A stretch of 64,000 nucleotides of DNA from the NCBI GenBank assembly GCA_030446715.1, contig JAUJMU010000008.1:1-64000 (forward strand), read 5' to 3'. Below, piece by piece: positions 1-6,954 of this stretch (position 1 is its first letter; every line of letters starts with the position of its first letter). Source of the stretch: Cytophagales bacterium (GTDB taxonomy: Bacteria > Bacteroidota > Bacteroidia > Cytophagales > 172606-1). The position numbers and the translations under genes were made by a program. The notes beneath the pieces are model-generated. The model was given only the letters and a program-made list of their open reading frames with translations. It made no database searches and was not told the DNA's origin.

Positions 1-210
1 GAAGCCCAGACGCTGGTAGACTACATTACCAGCGAGGTTGAATCGGAGGTTAGCAGTAAGGTTGAAAACTTCGCCACCAAAAAGGATGTTTACGAGCTGA
101 AAATTCAGATGAGCGAATTTAAGGTAGCTATCATCCGGTGGGTAACAGGGATCGGGTTTACGCAAACAACCGTTATTATGGGTTTTCTTTACTTTATTCT
201 TCGCACATAA
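1..210 (+). CDS. C-terminal part of a small coiled-coil membrane protein
   Basis: The open frame enters from the left edge and stops with TAA at 208-210. It gives about 69 residues. The first part is charged and probably coiled coil, rich in Glu, Lys and Val. A single hydrophobic segment (roughly residues 42-66, from VAIIRWVTGIGF to FLYFIL) ends two residues before the stop. This looks like a tail-anchored protein of the kind often annotated as a small coiled-coil domain protein. I do not recognise a specific function, and the start lies outside the window. Confidence 0.6.
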   Translation, partial: EAQTLVDYITSEVESEVSSKVENFATKKDVYELKIQMSEFKVAIIRWVTGIGFTQTTVIMGFLYFILRT

Positions 211-291
211 GTACCCGGGCAGAAGTAATCAGGTATTTTAAAATTTAAAACCATGATATCAGCTTATTCAAAGTCAGAAGGTTACCCGATA

Positions 292-336
292 ATTCAAAAT
301 TTAAAATTCATAATTTGAAATTGCGCAGCTACTCAA
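292..336 (+). repeat. Dispersed intergenic repeat, copy A
   Basis: An AT-rich half (TTCAAAATTTAAAATTC) is followed by a GC half (TTGCGCAGCTACTCAAG). Related copies lie at 34100-34130, 39301-39320 (core only) and 41012-41047 (reverse orientation). All are between genes. Confidence 0.6.
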
Positions 337-435
337 GCCACTGCCAACCCCTGGCCGTGCAGCCGGGGGGTTACCAGTGACTGTCAGAATCAGAACCGGA
401 TCACCTCAACTTTTTAAACCCCAGACCGCCCTCTT

Positions 436-1323
436 ATGAAAAAGATGATTGCCCTTGCCCTGATTTCGGGTGCCTTCTACGCCTGTTCAGAACAGAAAAG
501 TACCGAAAGCAGCGTCACCGCCGACACCACCGCAACCACTGCCGCCCAGCCCGCCGGCCCGACCCTGACCAAAGTGTGGGAAACGGATACGGTGCTTACC
601 ACCGTTGAATCTACCCTGTACCATCCGGAAGGCGGCATGATCTACACGAGCAACATTGAAGGAAAACCCAATGAGAAAGATAAGAAAGGCTCTATTTCGC
701 GGCTGAAGCCGGATGGCACTGTCAGCGATCTCCGGTGGGTAAGCGGCCTGAATGCGCCCAAAGGAATGGCCATTCTGAACAGCAGGTTATACGTCACCGA
801 CGTTGACGAACTGGTAGAAATCAGCCTCGACAACGCGAAGGTGGTAAAACGCTATCCGGTAGCCGGCGCTAAATTCCTCAACGATGCCGCCACCGACGGT
901 AAAAATGTGTACTTCTCCGACATGCAGACCGGTAAGATTCACATGCTGGAAAACGGCAAGGTCACTACCACGGCCGAAGGCATGGAAAGTATCAACGGAC
1001 TTGCCTTCAGCAAGGGAGGCGACCTGTTTCTGCTGGATGCCAAAGGCATGCGGAAGTACAACCGGAACGACAAAAGCGCCACCGCCGTGAATGAAGTGGT
1101 GACCGGAGGCGACGGGCTGGTGGTGATTGACGACAGCACCTTCATTGCCAGCCGCTGGAAGGGCGAGGTGTACCTGATCCGGAACGGCAAGGAACAACTG
1201 CTGCTGAATACCCAGGGAGCATCTTCCAATACGGCTGATATTGATTACATTCCCGAACAAAAGCTGCTGCTCGTGCCGACCTTTATGAAAAACCGCGTAG
1301 CGGCCTACCGGCTCGATTACTGA
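436..1323 (+). CDS. SMP-30/gluconolactonase-like beta-propeller lipoprotein
   Basis: The 295-residue product starts with a lipoprotein-type signal (MKKMIALALISGAFYAC). A low-complexity Ser/Thr/Ala linker follows to about residue 45, then repeated propeller blades such as the stretch ending LKPDGTVSDLRW and the FLNDAATDGKNVYFSDM segment. The latter is typical of SMP-30/gluconolactonase/LRE-like proteins, in which Asp and Asn residues at the funnel bind a metal. Probably it is anchored in an outer or inner membrane leaflet facing the periplasm. The substrate cannot be told. It stands alone and converges with the next gene. Family assignment is from the overall pattern; enzymatic activity is not shown. 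Confidence 0.75.
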   Translation: MKKMIALALISGAFYACSEQKSTESSVTADTTATTAAQPAGPTLTKVWETDTVLTTVESTLYHPEGGMIYTSNIEGKPNEKDKKGSISRLKPDGTVSDLRWVSGLNAPKGMAILNSRLYVTDVDELVEISLDNAKVVKRYPVAGAKFLNDAATDGKNVYFSDMQTGKIHMLENGKVTTTAEGMESINGLAFSKGGDLFLLDAKGMRKYNRNDKSATAVNEVVTGGDGLVVIDDSTFIASRWKGEVYLIRNGKEQLLLNTQGASSNTADIDYIPEQKLLLVPTFMKNRVAAYRLDY

Positions 1324-1443
1324 TCGGGTTACTGGTTTTCAGTTATTAAATGAGCGGGCAAAATTACAGGGTGTTCCGGATTTTGACTCTTTGATCAAAA
1401 ACAACTGACAGTCAACGGGTTGTTTTAGACATTTATTTCCGGA

Positions 1444-2052
1444 TCAGTGTTCCTTGTAAGTCTTTTCGCCGGCCGCTACGGCAACAGTCAGGTTGTTATC
1501 AGCCGGCGGCACCGGGCAGGAGAAACGGGAACTGTAGGAGCAGTAAGGATTGTAGGCCAGATTAAAATCGATGACTACTTTTTCGCTGGCCGGAATCCGG
1601 AAGTCAAGGTAACGGCCACCGCCGTAACTGCCGTTGCCGTTGGTCTGGTCGGTGAAGGGAATGAACAGGTAGTCGCGGTATTTCTCCTGAGAAATCAGTT
1701 CCAGATTCTGGTACACAGTCAGCACCAACGGCTTTCCGTGGAGGGTAAAGTGCAGTTCACCGTATTTGCGGTACAGCGGCAGGCGGTCAGTAGAGGTTTT
1801 CATCCCGAAAGGAGCCTGCGAAGAATCCCGCACGAACAGAGCTTCTACCCGGCAGTCGGGGTTGGCTGGATAATAGTGGAGGCCTCTGAACCGCCGCCTT
1901 TCTTCGGCCGGCACCGGAGAGTCCTTGCCTTTCCGGAAGTGCTTGTCTTTCTTTTGCCGCTGAGCGGCTATTTCTTTTCCGTAGCCGCCGCCGGTCTGGG
2001 CTACTGCCGGCAGGGAGATGATCAGCAGGAAGAGCAGGGTAATTTTTGGCAT
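1444..2052 (-). CDS. DUF1684 domain-containing secreted protein
   Basis: The product is 202 residues with a cleavable signal peptide (MPKITLLFLLIISLPAVAQ). The rest matches the DUF1684 pattern: RFRGLHYYPANPDCRVEA, an internal beta-rich segment, GGRYLDFRIP, then the hallmark DFNLAYNPYCSYSSRFSCP and PPADNNLTVAVAAGEK near the C-terminus. The role of DUF1684 is not known to me. The conserved Asn-Pro-Tyr-Cys and the second Cys are retained, so the gene looks intact. It is transcribed alone, convergent with the upstream lipoprotein gene. Confidence 0.85.
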   Translation of the reverse strand: MPKITLLFLLIISLPAVAQTGGGYGKEIAAQRQKKDKHFRKGKDSPVPAEERRRFRGLHYYPANPDCRVEALFVRDSSQAPFGMKTSTDRLPLYRKYGELHFTLHGKPLVLTVYQNLELISQEKYRDYLFIPFTDQTNGNGSYGGGRYLDFRIPASEKVVIDFNLAYNPYCSYSSRFSCPVPPADNNLTVAVAAGEKTYKEH

Positions 2053-2267
2053 AAGCAGTGTGACGTGGGGATCAGAAGGTGAGACAGATCACGCTGCCTG
2101 AAATGCAAAGGTGCTGATTTTATCGGTAAGACTGCTTTTTTGCGGCAGGAGAGAGAGTATCTTTCTTATTTTCCGTGAGCCGATGGAAAGCGTTGACCGG
2201 GACGCCGGAGGGAGAGTTACGGGCAAAAAGGAGTAAATTCGCCGGGTCCATTCAATGCGGAACGGAA

Positions 2268-2486
2268 ATGAAGGAACAGCCAAACAATCCCCTGCACGGG
2301 AAAACCCTGGAAGCCATACTCAACCACCTGGTGGCTCATTACGGATGGGATGAACTGGGGTACCGGATCAACATCAATTGTTTTATCAACGATCCCAGCA
2401 TCAACTCCAGCCTGACTTTTCTGCGCAAAACCCCCTGGGCCAGAAAAAAGGTGGAAGACCTGTACCTCGAAAGTCTGGATGACTGA
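2268..2486 (+). CDS. VF530 family DNA-binding protein
   Basis: Starting at the ATG at 2268 gives 72 residues, the usual size for VF530 (DUF2132) proteins; the longer open frame from 2175 adds an unconserved leader. Conserved pattern: [59 protein letters not shown]530 is a small helical protein for which DNA binding has been proposed from structure. It has no operon partner; the next gene is convergent. Confidence 0.85.
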   Translation: MKEQPNNPLHGKTLEAILNHLVAHYGWDELGYRININCFINDPSINSSLTFLRKTPWARKKVEDLYLESLDD

Positions 2487-2605
2487 TGAGGAGCAACATT
2501 CCTCACAAGGAGACCGGCCCTGGCCGTGCGTATGGATACCCGGCGCATCTGAGGAGAAAAATGTGCCGTACGTGTTTGCTGCAGGGAAGCGCTTGACGGA
2601 CCCGC

Positions 2606-3583
2606 CTAAAAGTTCCACCACTGCGCGTCGGGATAAGTTTCATCCAGCACCACTGCTTCCCCGATGCGGGGCGTGGTGACGCGCAGCGTCTTCTCCCGTG
2701 CCCGGTCCACAACGCGCCGGACCGGCTCATTCCAGGCATGGTTGGCCAGCACAAACTTGCCCCAGTGGACCGGCAGGAGCACCTTTGCCCGCAAGTCAAG
2801 GGCCGCATCAACGGTCTGCTCGGGGAGCATGTGAATATAAGGCCAGTCATCGCCGTACTGCCCGGCCTCCAGCAGGGCCAGATCAAAGGGGCCGTACTGC
2901 CGGCCAATCTTTTTGAAGGTGTCATCGTAGCCCGAATCGCCCCCGAGGAAAAGCCGGTAGCCGGGCAGGTCCAGTACAAAAGAGCTCCACTGGCTTTTGC
3001 CCCGGCTGAAGCCCCGGCCGGAAAAGTGCCTTGCCGGGGTGGCCCTCAGCCGGATGCCTTCGTTAACGGTATGCTGTTCCCACCAGTCGACTTCAAGGAT
3101 TTTGTCTTCGGGTACGCCCCAGTGTTCCAGGTGTGCCCCAACGCCGAGAGGGGTGTAAAAACGTTTTACTTTCGGGGCAAGCTGCCCGATGGTGGCATAA
3201 TCCAGATGGTCGTAGTGGTCATGGGAGATGATCAGCATGTCGATCTGGCCGAAATCCTGCGCCCCGTACACGTCGGAGCCCGGGAAAGATTTGCCGAAAA
3301 AGGAAACCGGCGACGCATTGCCACTGAAGACCGGGTCGACCAGAATGCTCACGCCCTGATGCCTGATCAGGTAGGAGGAGTGACCAAACCAAACGATCAC
3401 GGGCTTGTCGTCTTCGGGCTCACGCAGGTCTGTTTTCACCGAAGGCAAAGCTTTCGGAGGATTGGTTGAGGCGGGCCTGTTGAAAAAGTCCAGGAGCATT
3501 TTAGAGTAGGAGGCATTCTTCAGGGTAACCTCAGTGGGATACACATTCTGAAAAGAGCCGTCTTTGTAATGAGGAGAACGCAC
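2606..3583 (-). CDS. MBL-fold metal-dependent hydrolase (N-terminus frameshifted)
   Basis: The 325-residue frame has a metallo-beta-lactamase fold: VIVWFGHSSYLI, the metal motif SHDHYDHLD, ATPARHFSGRG, LFLGGDSGYDD and LLPVHWGKFVLA. This matches the NAPE-PLD/RomA-like subgroup, which hydrolyses phosphodiester or similar bonds using two metals. Relatives are about 370 residues and begin with a membrane segment followed by FGK-P-G-LERI-SP-Y-DG-FQN. Here the frame opens at a GTG inside that motif (VRSPHYKDGSFQN), while the membrane segment and FGKHPAAG sit in another frame (3584-3723). A one-base deletion near 3594 would explain it. Joining both parts gives about 372 residues. Confidence 0.75.
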   Translation of the reverse strand: MRSPHYKDGSFQNVYPTEVTLKNASYSKMLLDFFNRPASTNPPKALPSVKTDLREPEDDKPVIVWFGHSSYLIRHQGVSILVDPVFSGNASPVSFFGKSFPGSDVYGAQDFGQIDMLIISHDHYDHLDYATIGQLAPKVKRFYTPLGVGAHLEHWGVPEDKILEVDWWEQHTVNEGIRLRATPARHFSGRGFSRGKSQWSSFVLDLPGYRLFLGGDSGYDDTFKKIGRQYGPFDLALLEAGQYGDDWPYIHMLPEQTVDAALDLRAKVLLPVHWGKFVLANHAWNEPVRRVVDRAREKTLRVTTPRIGEAVVLDETYPDAQWWNF

Positions 3584-3723
3584 AATTCTTTCCAGCCGGC
3601 CGCGGGATGCTTGCCAAAGGTTTTTTGTTGCATAAACAGTACGGTTGCCAGGCTCAGGATCAGTGCTGCCGCCAGCAGAGTGAGCAGCGTATATTTGGGG
3701 AAGGTGAACACTGGAACCCGCAT
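3584..3723 (-). pseudogene. Out-of-frame N-terminal segment of the MBL hydrolase
   Basis: From the ATG at 3721-3723 the frame reads MRVPVFTFPKYTLLTLLAAA, then a hydrophobic helix and QQKTFGKHPAAG. This is the expected signal-anchor and the start of the conserved FGK-P-G-LERI motif of the downstream hydrolase. The continuation LERIV is in the hydrolase frame. The junction lies near 3594. Confidence 0.65.
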
Positions 3724-3914
3724 GCCGGAATATTTCTCCCGTAATATAACTGCCCCATCCGTAAATCAGTTATGTGACTGCGTAATTTTAATTGTGAAGC
3801 ACTGCGTAAATTATTGACGGTAAATTGCTTATAGCAAAGGAGCGGAAACGTATTTTTATGCGGTGCAGGATCAGAGCTGAAGGAGCGGCACCCAAACGAA
3901 CCACAATACTGCGT

Positions 3915-4406
3915 ATGGAAATAAAATTTGAGGAAATCAGGGATCAGGACCTGCCCGAAGTGAAAAAAATCTACGACTGGTACGTTGCCAATTCGACGGC
4001 GACGTTTCACACCGGGCCCGTCTCCGTTGACCAGCTGAAGGAGTTTCTTTATACCGCACACCCCGTGTACAAGTCATACCTGATCTTTGCCCACACGGAT
4101 ATCGCCGGGTACTGCTTCCTGACGTACCACAAAAAGCGGCAGGCCTACGACCGGACTGCCGAGGTGACCGTTTACCTGAAGCCTGAATTCTGCAAAAAAG
4201 GCATCGGGCAGGTTGCGCTTGGCTGGCTGGAGAAAAAAGCCAGCGGAAGCGGCTTGAAAAATCTGATCGGAACCATTTCCGGGGACAATGAGGGAAGCAT
4301 CGCCCTGTTTCAGAAAGCGGGTTTTACCAAATGCGCGCATTTCAAAAATGTGGGTGAAAAGTTTGGCAAAGTGCTGGATGTAGTCTCTTTCCAGAAGGAA
4401 ATATAG
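3915..4406 (+). CDS. GNAT N-acetyltransferase, phosphinothricin acetyltransferase-like
   Basis: The ATG at 3915 gives MEIKFEEIRDQDLPEVKKIY, the standard start of this family; the longer frame from 3825 adds an unconserved leader. The product has 163 residues with the GNAT layout: YDWYVANSTATFHT (as in the PAT/MddA group), a central beta strand with GYCFLTYHKKRQAYDRTAEVTVYL, the acetyl-CoA loop FCKKGIGQVAL (relaxed Q-x-x-G-x-G/A) and SIALFQKAGFTKCAHFKNVG. Relatives acetylate phosphinothricin or methionine sulfone and sulfoximine. The true substrate is unknown. It converges with fabF, separated by only about 10 bp. Confidence 0.85.
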   Translation: MEIKFEEIRDQDLPEVKKIYDWYVANSTATFHTGPVSVDQLKEFLYTAHPVYKSYLIFAHTDIAGYCFLTYHKKRQAYDRTAEVTVYLKPEFCKKGIGQVALGWLEKKASGSGLKNLIGTISGDNEGSIALFQKAGFTKCAHFKNVGEKFGKVLDVVSFQKEI

Positions 4407-4416
4407 GCCGGTCACT

Positions 4417-5664
4417 TCACTGGAATTTTTTGAAAACAACAATGGCGTTGTGGCCCCCGAAGCCAAACGTGTTGCTCATGGCAATATTCACCTTCCGTTC
4501 GATGGCCTCCCCGGTCACAATCTGCAGGCCCGCCTGCACGGCCGGGTCCAGCCGGGTCGTATTGATCGTGGGCGGAATCACGCTGTCCCTCATGGAGAGC
4601 AGGCAGATAATGGCTTCAATTGCCCCGGCTGCCCCCAGCAGGTGCCCCGTCATGGATTTGGTTGCACTGATGGCCATTTTGCTGGTACGGTCACCCGACA
4701 GGGACGCCACCGCGTTCAACTCGCTCAGGTCGCCCACCGGAGTGGAAGTGGCGTGGGCATTCAGATAGTCCACATCTCCGATGGTCAGGGCGGCCTCTTC
4801 CAGGGCCAGCCGCATGGCCTCCCGGGCTCCGGTTCCCTCCGGATGCGTAGCCGTCATGTGGTACGCGTCGGCCGTCATGGCAGCCCCGACGACTTCTCCG
4901 TAGATTCTGGCTCCGCGTCTGGTGGCGTGTTCAAGTTCTTCCAGCACCAGTGCCCCGGCTCCTTCACCCATCACAAAACCGTCGCGGTCCTGGTCAAAGG
5001 GGCGGGAGGCAGCAGCGGGATGGGCGTTGCGGGTAGACATTGCCTTCAATGCATTGAAGCCACCCATGGAAGCCTCCGTGACCGGCGCTTCGGAACCACC
5101 CGTGACAATGATCCTTGCCTTGCCCCAGCGGATGTAGTTGAAGGCATCCATGATGGCGGTATTGGAAGTGGCACAGGCGGATACCGTCGTGTAGTTGATG
5201 CCCATCAGGCCGTGGCGGATGGAAATCATGCCGGAGGCCATGTTGGTGATGAGCCGCGGCACGAAAAAGGGGCTGAACCGGGGGATGAAGTTCCCTTTTA
5301 CGTATTCCTTTACCTGCTCCTCAAAGGTATCCATGCCTCCCTGACCCGAGCCCCAGATCACGCCGACCTCGAAGGGCGAGATCTGTTTGAGGTCAAAGCC
5401 CGAATCAGCAATGGCCTCATCAGCCGCTACCAGGGCGTACTGGGTAAACAGGTCGGTACGCTTCAGTTCGGCTTTTTCCAGGTACTGAGCGGCATCAAAG
5501 CCTTTGAGTTCACAGGCAAACTGTGTACGGAAGGCTGCTGGATTGAACCGGGTAATCGGTGCGGCCCCACTCACACCGTTGACAATGTTAGGCCAGAAGG
5601 CTTCTACCGTATTCCCCAGCGGGGTAAGGGCACCTATGCCGGTAATTACTACTCTTTTGGGCAT
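4417..5664 (-). CDS. fabF: Beta-ketoacyl-[ACP] synthase II
   Basis: The 415-residue product is a complete condensing enzyme of fatty acid synthesis in the cytoplasm, joining malonyl-ACP to a growing acyl-ACP. It starts MPKRVVITGIGALTPLGNTV. The Cys-His-His triad is present: C164 in VSACATSNTA, H304 in NAHATSTPVGD and H341 in KSMTGHLLGAAGA, with K336 beside it. The glycine-rich end NTFGFGGHNA is intact. There is no acyl carrier gene next to it as in housekeeping fab operons. It lies downstream of a TetR regulator on the same strand, so this may be an accessory FabF paralogue under TetR control; that is inference. Confidence 0.93.
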   Translation of the reverse strand: MPKRVVITGIGALTPLGNTVEAFWPNIVNGVSGAAPITRFNPAAFRTQFACELKGFDAAQYLEKAELKRTDLFTQYALVAADEAIADSGFDLKQISPFEVGVIWGSGQGGMDTFEEQVKEYVKGNFIPRFSPFFVPRLITNMASGMISIRHGLMGINYTTVSACATSNTAIMDAFNYIRWGKARIIVTGGSEAPVTEASMGGFNALKAMSTRNAHPAAASRPFDQDRDGFVMGEGAGALVLEELEHATRRGARIYGEVVGAAMTADAYHMTATHPEGTGAREAMRLALEEAALTIGDVDYLNAHATSTPVGDLSELNAVASLSGDRTSKMAISATKSMTGHLLGAAGAIEAIICLLSMRDSVIPPTINTTRLDPAVQAGLQIVTGEAIERKVNIAMSNTFGFGGHNAIVVFKKFQ

Positions 5665-5721
5665 TATTTTGCAGTTTATCTAACGAATATTTATTGTGAA
5701 CAGGCAGCAGGCGCAGAATTT

Positions 5722-5813
5722 TCAGACGCTCTCCTGCACGCCCTCCTGAATAGACTGAAAAAGCGTTTCTCCCATTACCTTGCCCAGCAGCAGCGAAGAG
5801 AGCAGGCAGGACA
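5722..5813 (-). pseudogene. Out-of-frame C-terminal segment of the TetR regulator
   Basis: After the premature TAG of the TetR frame (5814-5816), the next frame reads VVSCLLSSLLLGKVMGETL and then FQSIQEGVQESV before TGA at 5722-5724. This is the usual last helix of TetR repressors. Joining both parts gives about 184 residues, the normal TetR size, so a one-base deletion around 5815-5822 is the simplest reading. Confidence 0.6.
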
Positions 5814-6275
5814 CTACCATACCAGCTGCGCTTTTTGCCGGGTGGGCTCCCCAAAGCCAAAAACACCCGCCGCTTTGCCCTTATCACGGCATCCGGTCAG
5901 CCAGTCGAGAATCTCTTCTCCCATCTGGCGGAGTTTCGCCTGCATGGGGCCGGGCAGGGTATCCCAGGCCGGGCTCAGGGCACCCATCAGGCAGACCCAG
6001 CCCTGCTGCCGGCTGGCGAGGTAAATCTGCGTAAAAAGTCTGAACTGCTCACCGGCCGGATAGTGGCTCCAACTGGCGGTAAGTTCCCCGAACTGCGCCA
6101 TATTCCGGTCAATGATGGCGGCCCCCAGGTCGGCCTTGGTGGGAAAATGGTAGTGAACGGCAGCGTTGCGGATGGCGAGCGGCCCGGAGATGTCGTGATA
6201 ACTGAAGGCATGGTAACCCCTCGTCCGGATCAGCATTTCTCCGAGGTCAAGGATTGCGCTTCTTTTACCGCTCAT
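5814..6275 (-). CDS. TetR/AcrR family transcriptional regulator (C-terminus frameshifted)
   Basis: The frame encodes 153 residues. The N-terminal helix-turn-helix is clear: AILDLGEMLIRTRGYHAFSY, HDISGPLAIRNAAVHYHFPT, KADLGAAIID. The ligand-binding part follows (GWVCLMGALSPAWDTLPGPM). The frame stops about 30 residues early, and the missing last helix is encoded one frame over at 5722-5813. A perfect palindrome sits 12 bp upstream of the start, so it probably represses itself and perhaps the downstream fabF. If the frameshift is real the ligand/dimer domain is damaged. Confidence 0.8.
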   Translation of the reverse strand: MSGKRSAILDLGEMLIRTRGYHAFSYHDISGPLAIRNAAVHYHFPTKADLGAAIIDRNMAQFGELTASWSHYPAGEQFRLFTQIYLASRQQGWVCLMGALSPAWDTLPGPMQAKLRQMGEEILDWLTGCRDKGKAAGVFGFGEPTRQKAQLVW

Positions 6276-6287
6276 GCGGCAAATCTA

Positions 6288-6307
6288 CTTACTTATCAGT
6301 AAGTAAG
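6288..6307. promoter_or_regulatory. Probable TetR operator palindrome
   Basis: CTTACTTA-TCAG-TAAGTAAG is a perfect 8-bp inverted repeat with a 4-bp spacer, 12 bp upstream of the tetR start. Its form matches typical TetR-family operators. Binding by the adjacent regulator is inference. Confidence 0.6.
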
Positions 6308-6615
6308 CAAAAGGGCCGTTTCTCCGGCAGTGACTTATCCGTACACCTGCTGTTCGCCAAAGGACAGTTCCGTTCAGTTCCGGACAAAATGAACAGCGCA
6401 CGGAAGTATTAAATGGCCGCAGAAACGCCGGCTGGAGCTTTAGTGCTTTCTGGCAGGGCATTTGAACGATAAAATATAGACTAATGACTTATTACCTGAT
6501 GCAGCGGGTTTGTGATCCTGCCAGACAAACCTGCTGAATGATGAGAAGCGGCAGGAGTTGGTGGCCCGGTTCTTTTCCGGAAAGTAGTCATGCCTCTGTA
6601 AAACCAAGTATTTCT
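6308..6615. other. Divergent intergenic region between tetR and padR
   Basis: About 300 bp with no coding signal I trust. It must hold the promoters of the leftward tetR and the rightward padR-permease pair. Apart from the TetR palindrome at its left edge I see no strong repeat or hairpin. Confidence 0.5.
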
Positions 6616-6954
6616 ATGCGGCGAACGTATCTGGGGGAATTCGAGGAAGTAGTTCTTTTGATGGTGGCCATCCTGAACGGAGGTGCCTACGGGGTGACCG
6701 TAAGCCAGGAACTGGAGCAGCATACCGGCCGGCAGGTCACATTTGGGGCGGTGCACAACACGCTGATCCGGCTGGAAGAAAAAGGCTTCGTGCAGTCGGA
6801 ACTGGGTGGCGCCACTCAGGAGCGGGGCGGACGCAGAAAACGTCTTTTCACCATTACGGGTGCGGGCAGCCGCGCCTTGCTGGAAGTGCAGCAGCTACGA
6901 AGCCAGCTCTGGCAACTGGTACCCCCTCACGCCATTAAACTTTCCGGCCTATGA
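6616..6954 (+). CDS. PadR family transcriptional regulator
   Basis: The ATG at 6616 begins MRRTYLGEFEEVVLLMVAIL, the standard PadR start; the longer frame from 6538 adds unconserved sequence. The product is about 112 residues with the PadR winged helix: YGVTVSQELEQHTGRQVTFGAVHNTLIRLEEKGFV, followed by the basic wing GGRRKRLFTITGAG. It overlaps the permease gene by 4 bp (ATGA), so the two are translationally coupled. In Bacteroidota this pairing with a prefix-domain permease is common; the regulator probably controls its own operon in response to a membrane-active compound. Confidence 0.9.
   Translation: MRRTYLGEFEEVVLLMVAILNGGAYGVTVSQELEQHTGRQVTFGAVHNTLIRLEEKGFVQSELGGATQERGGRRKRLFTITGAGSRALLEVQQLRSQLWQLVPPHAIKLSGL

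Noticed and set aside
4450-6024. A 524-codon open frame on the plus strand opposite fabF and tetR
   Set aside because: It is fully antisense to a clear FabF with all catalytic residues; its sequence is low-complexity with many Gly and His and resembles no family. High-GC antisense frames of this kind are common here.
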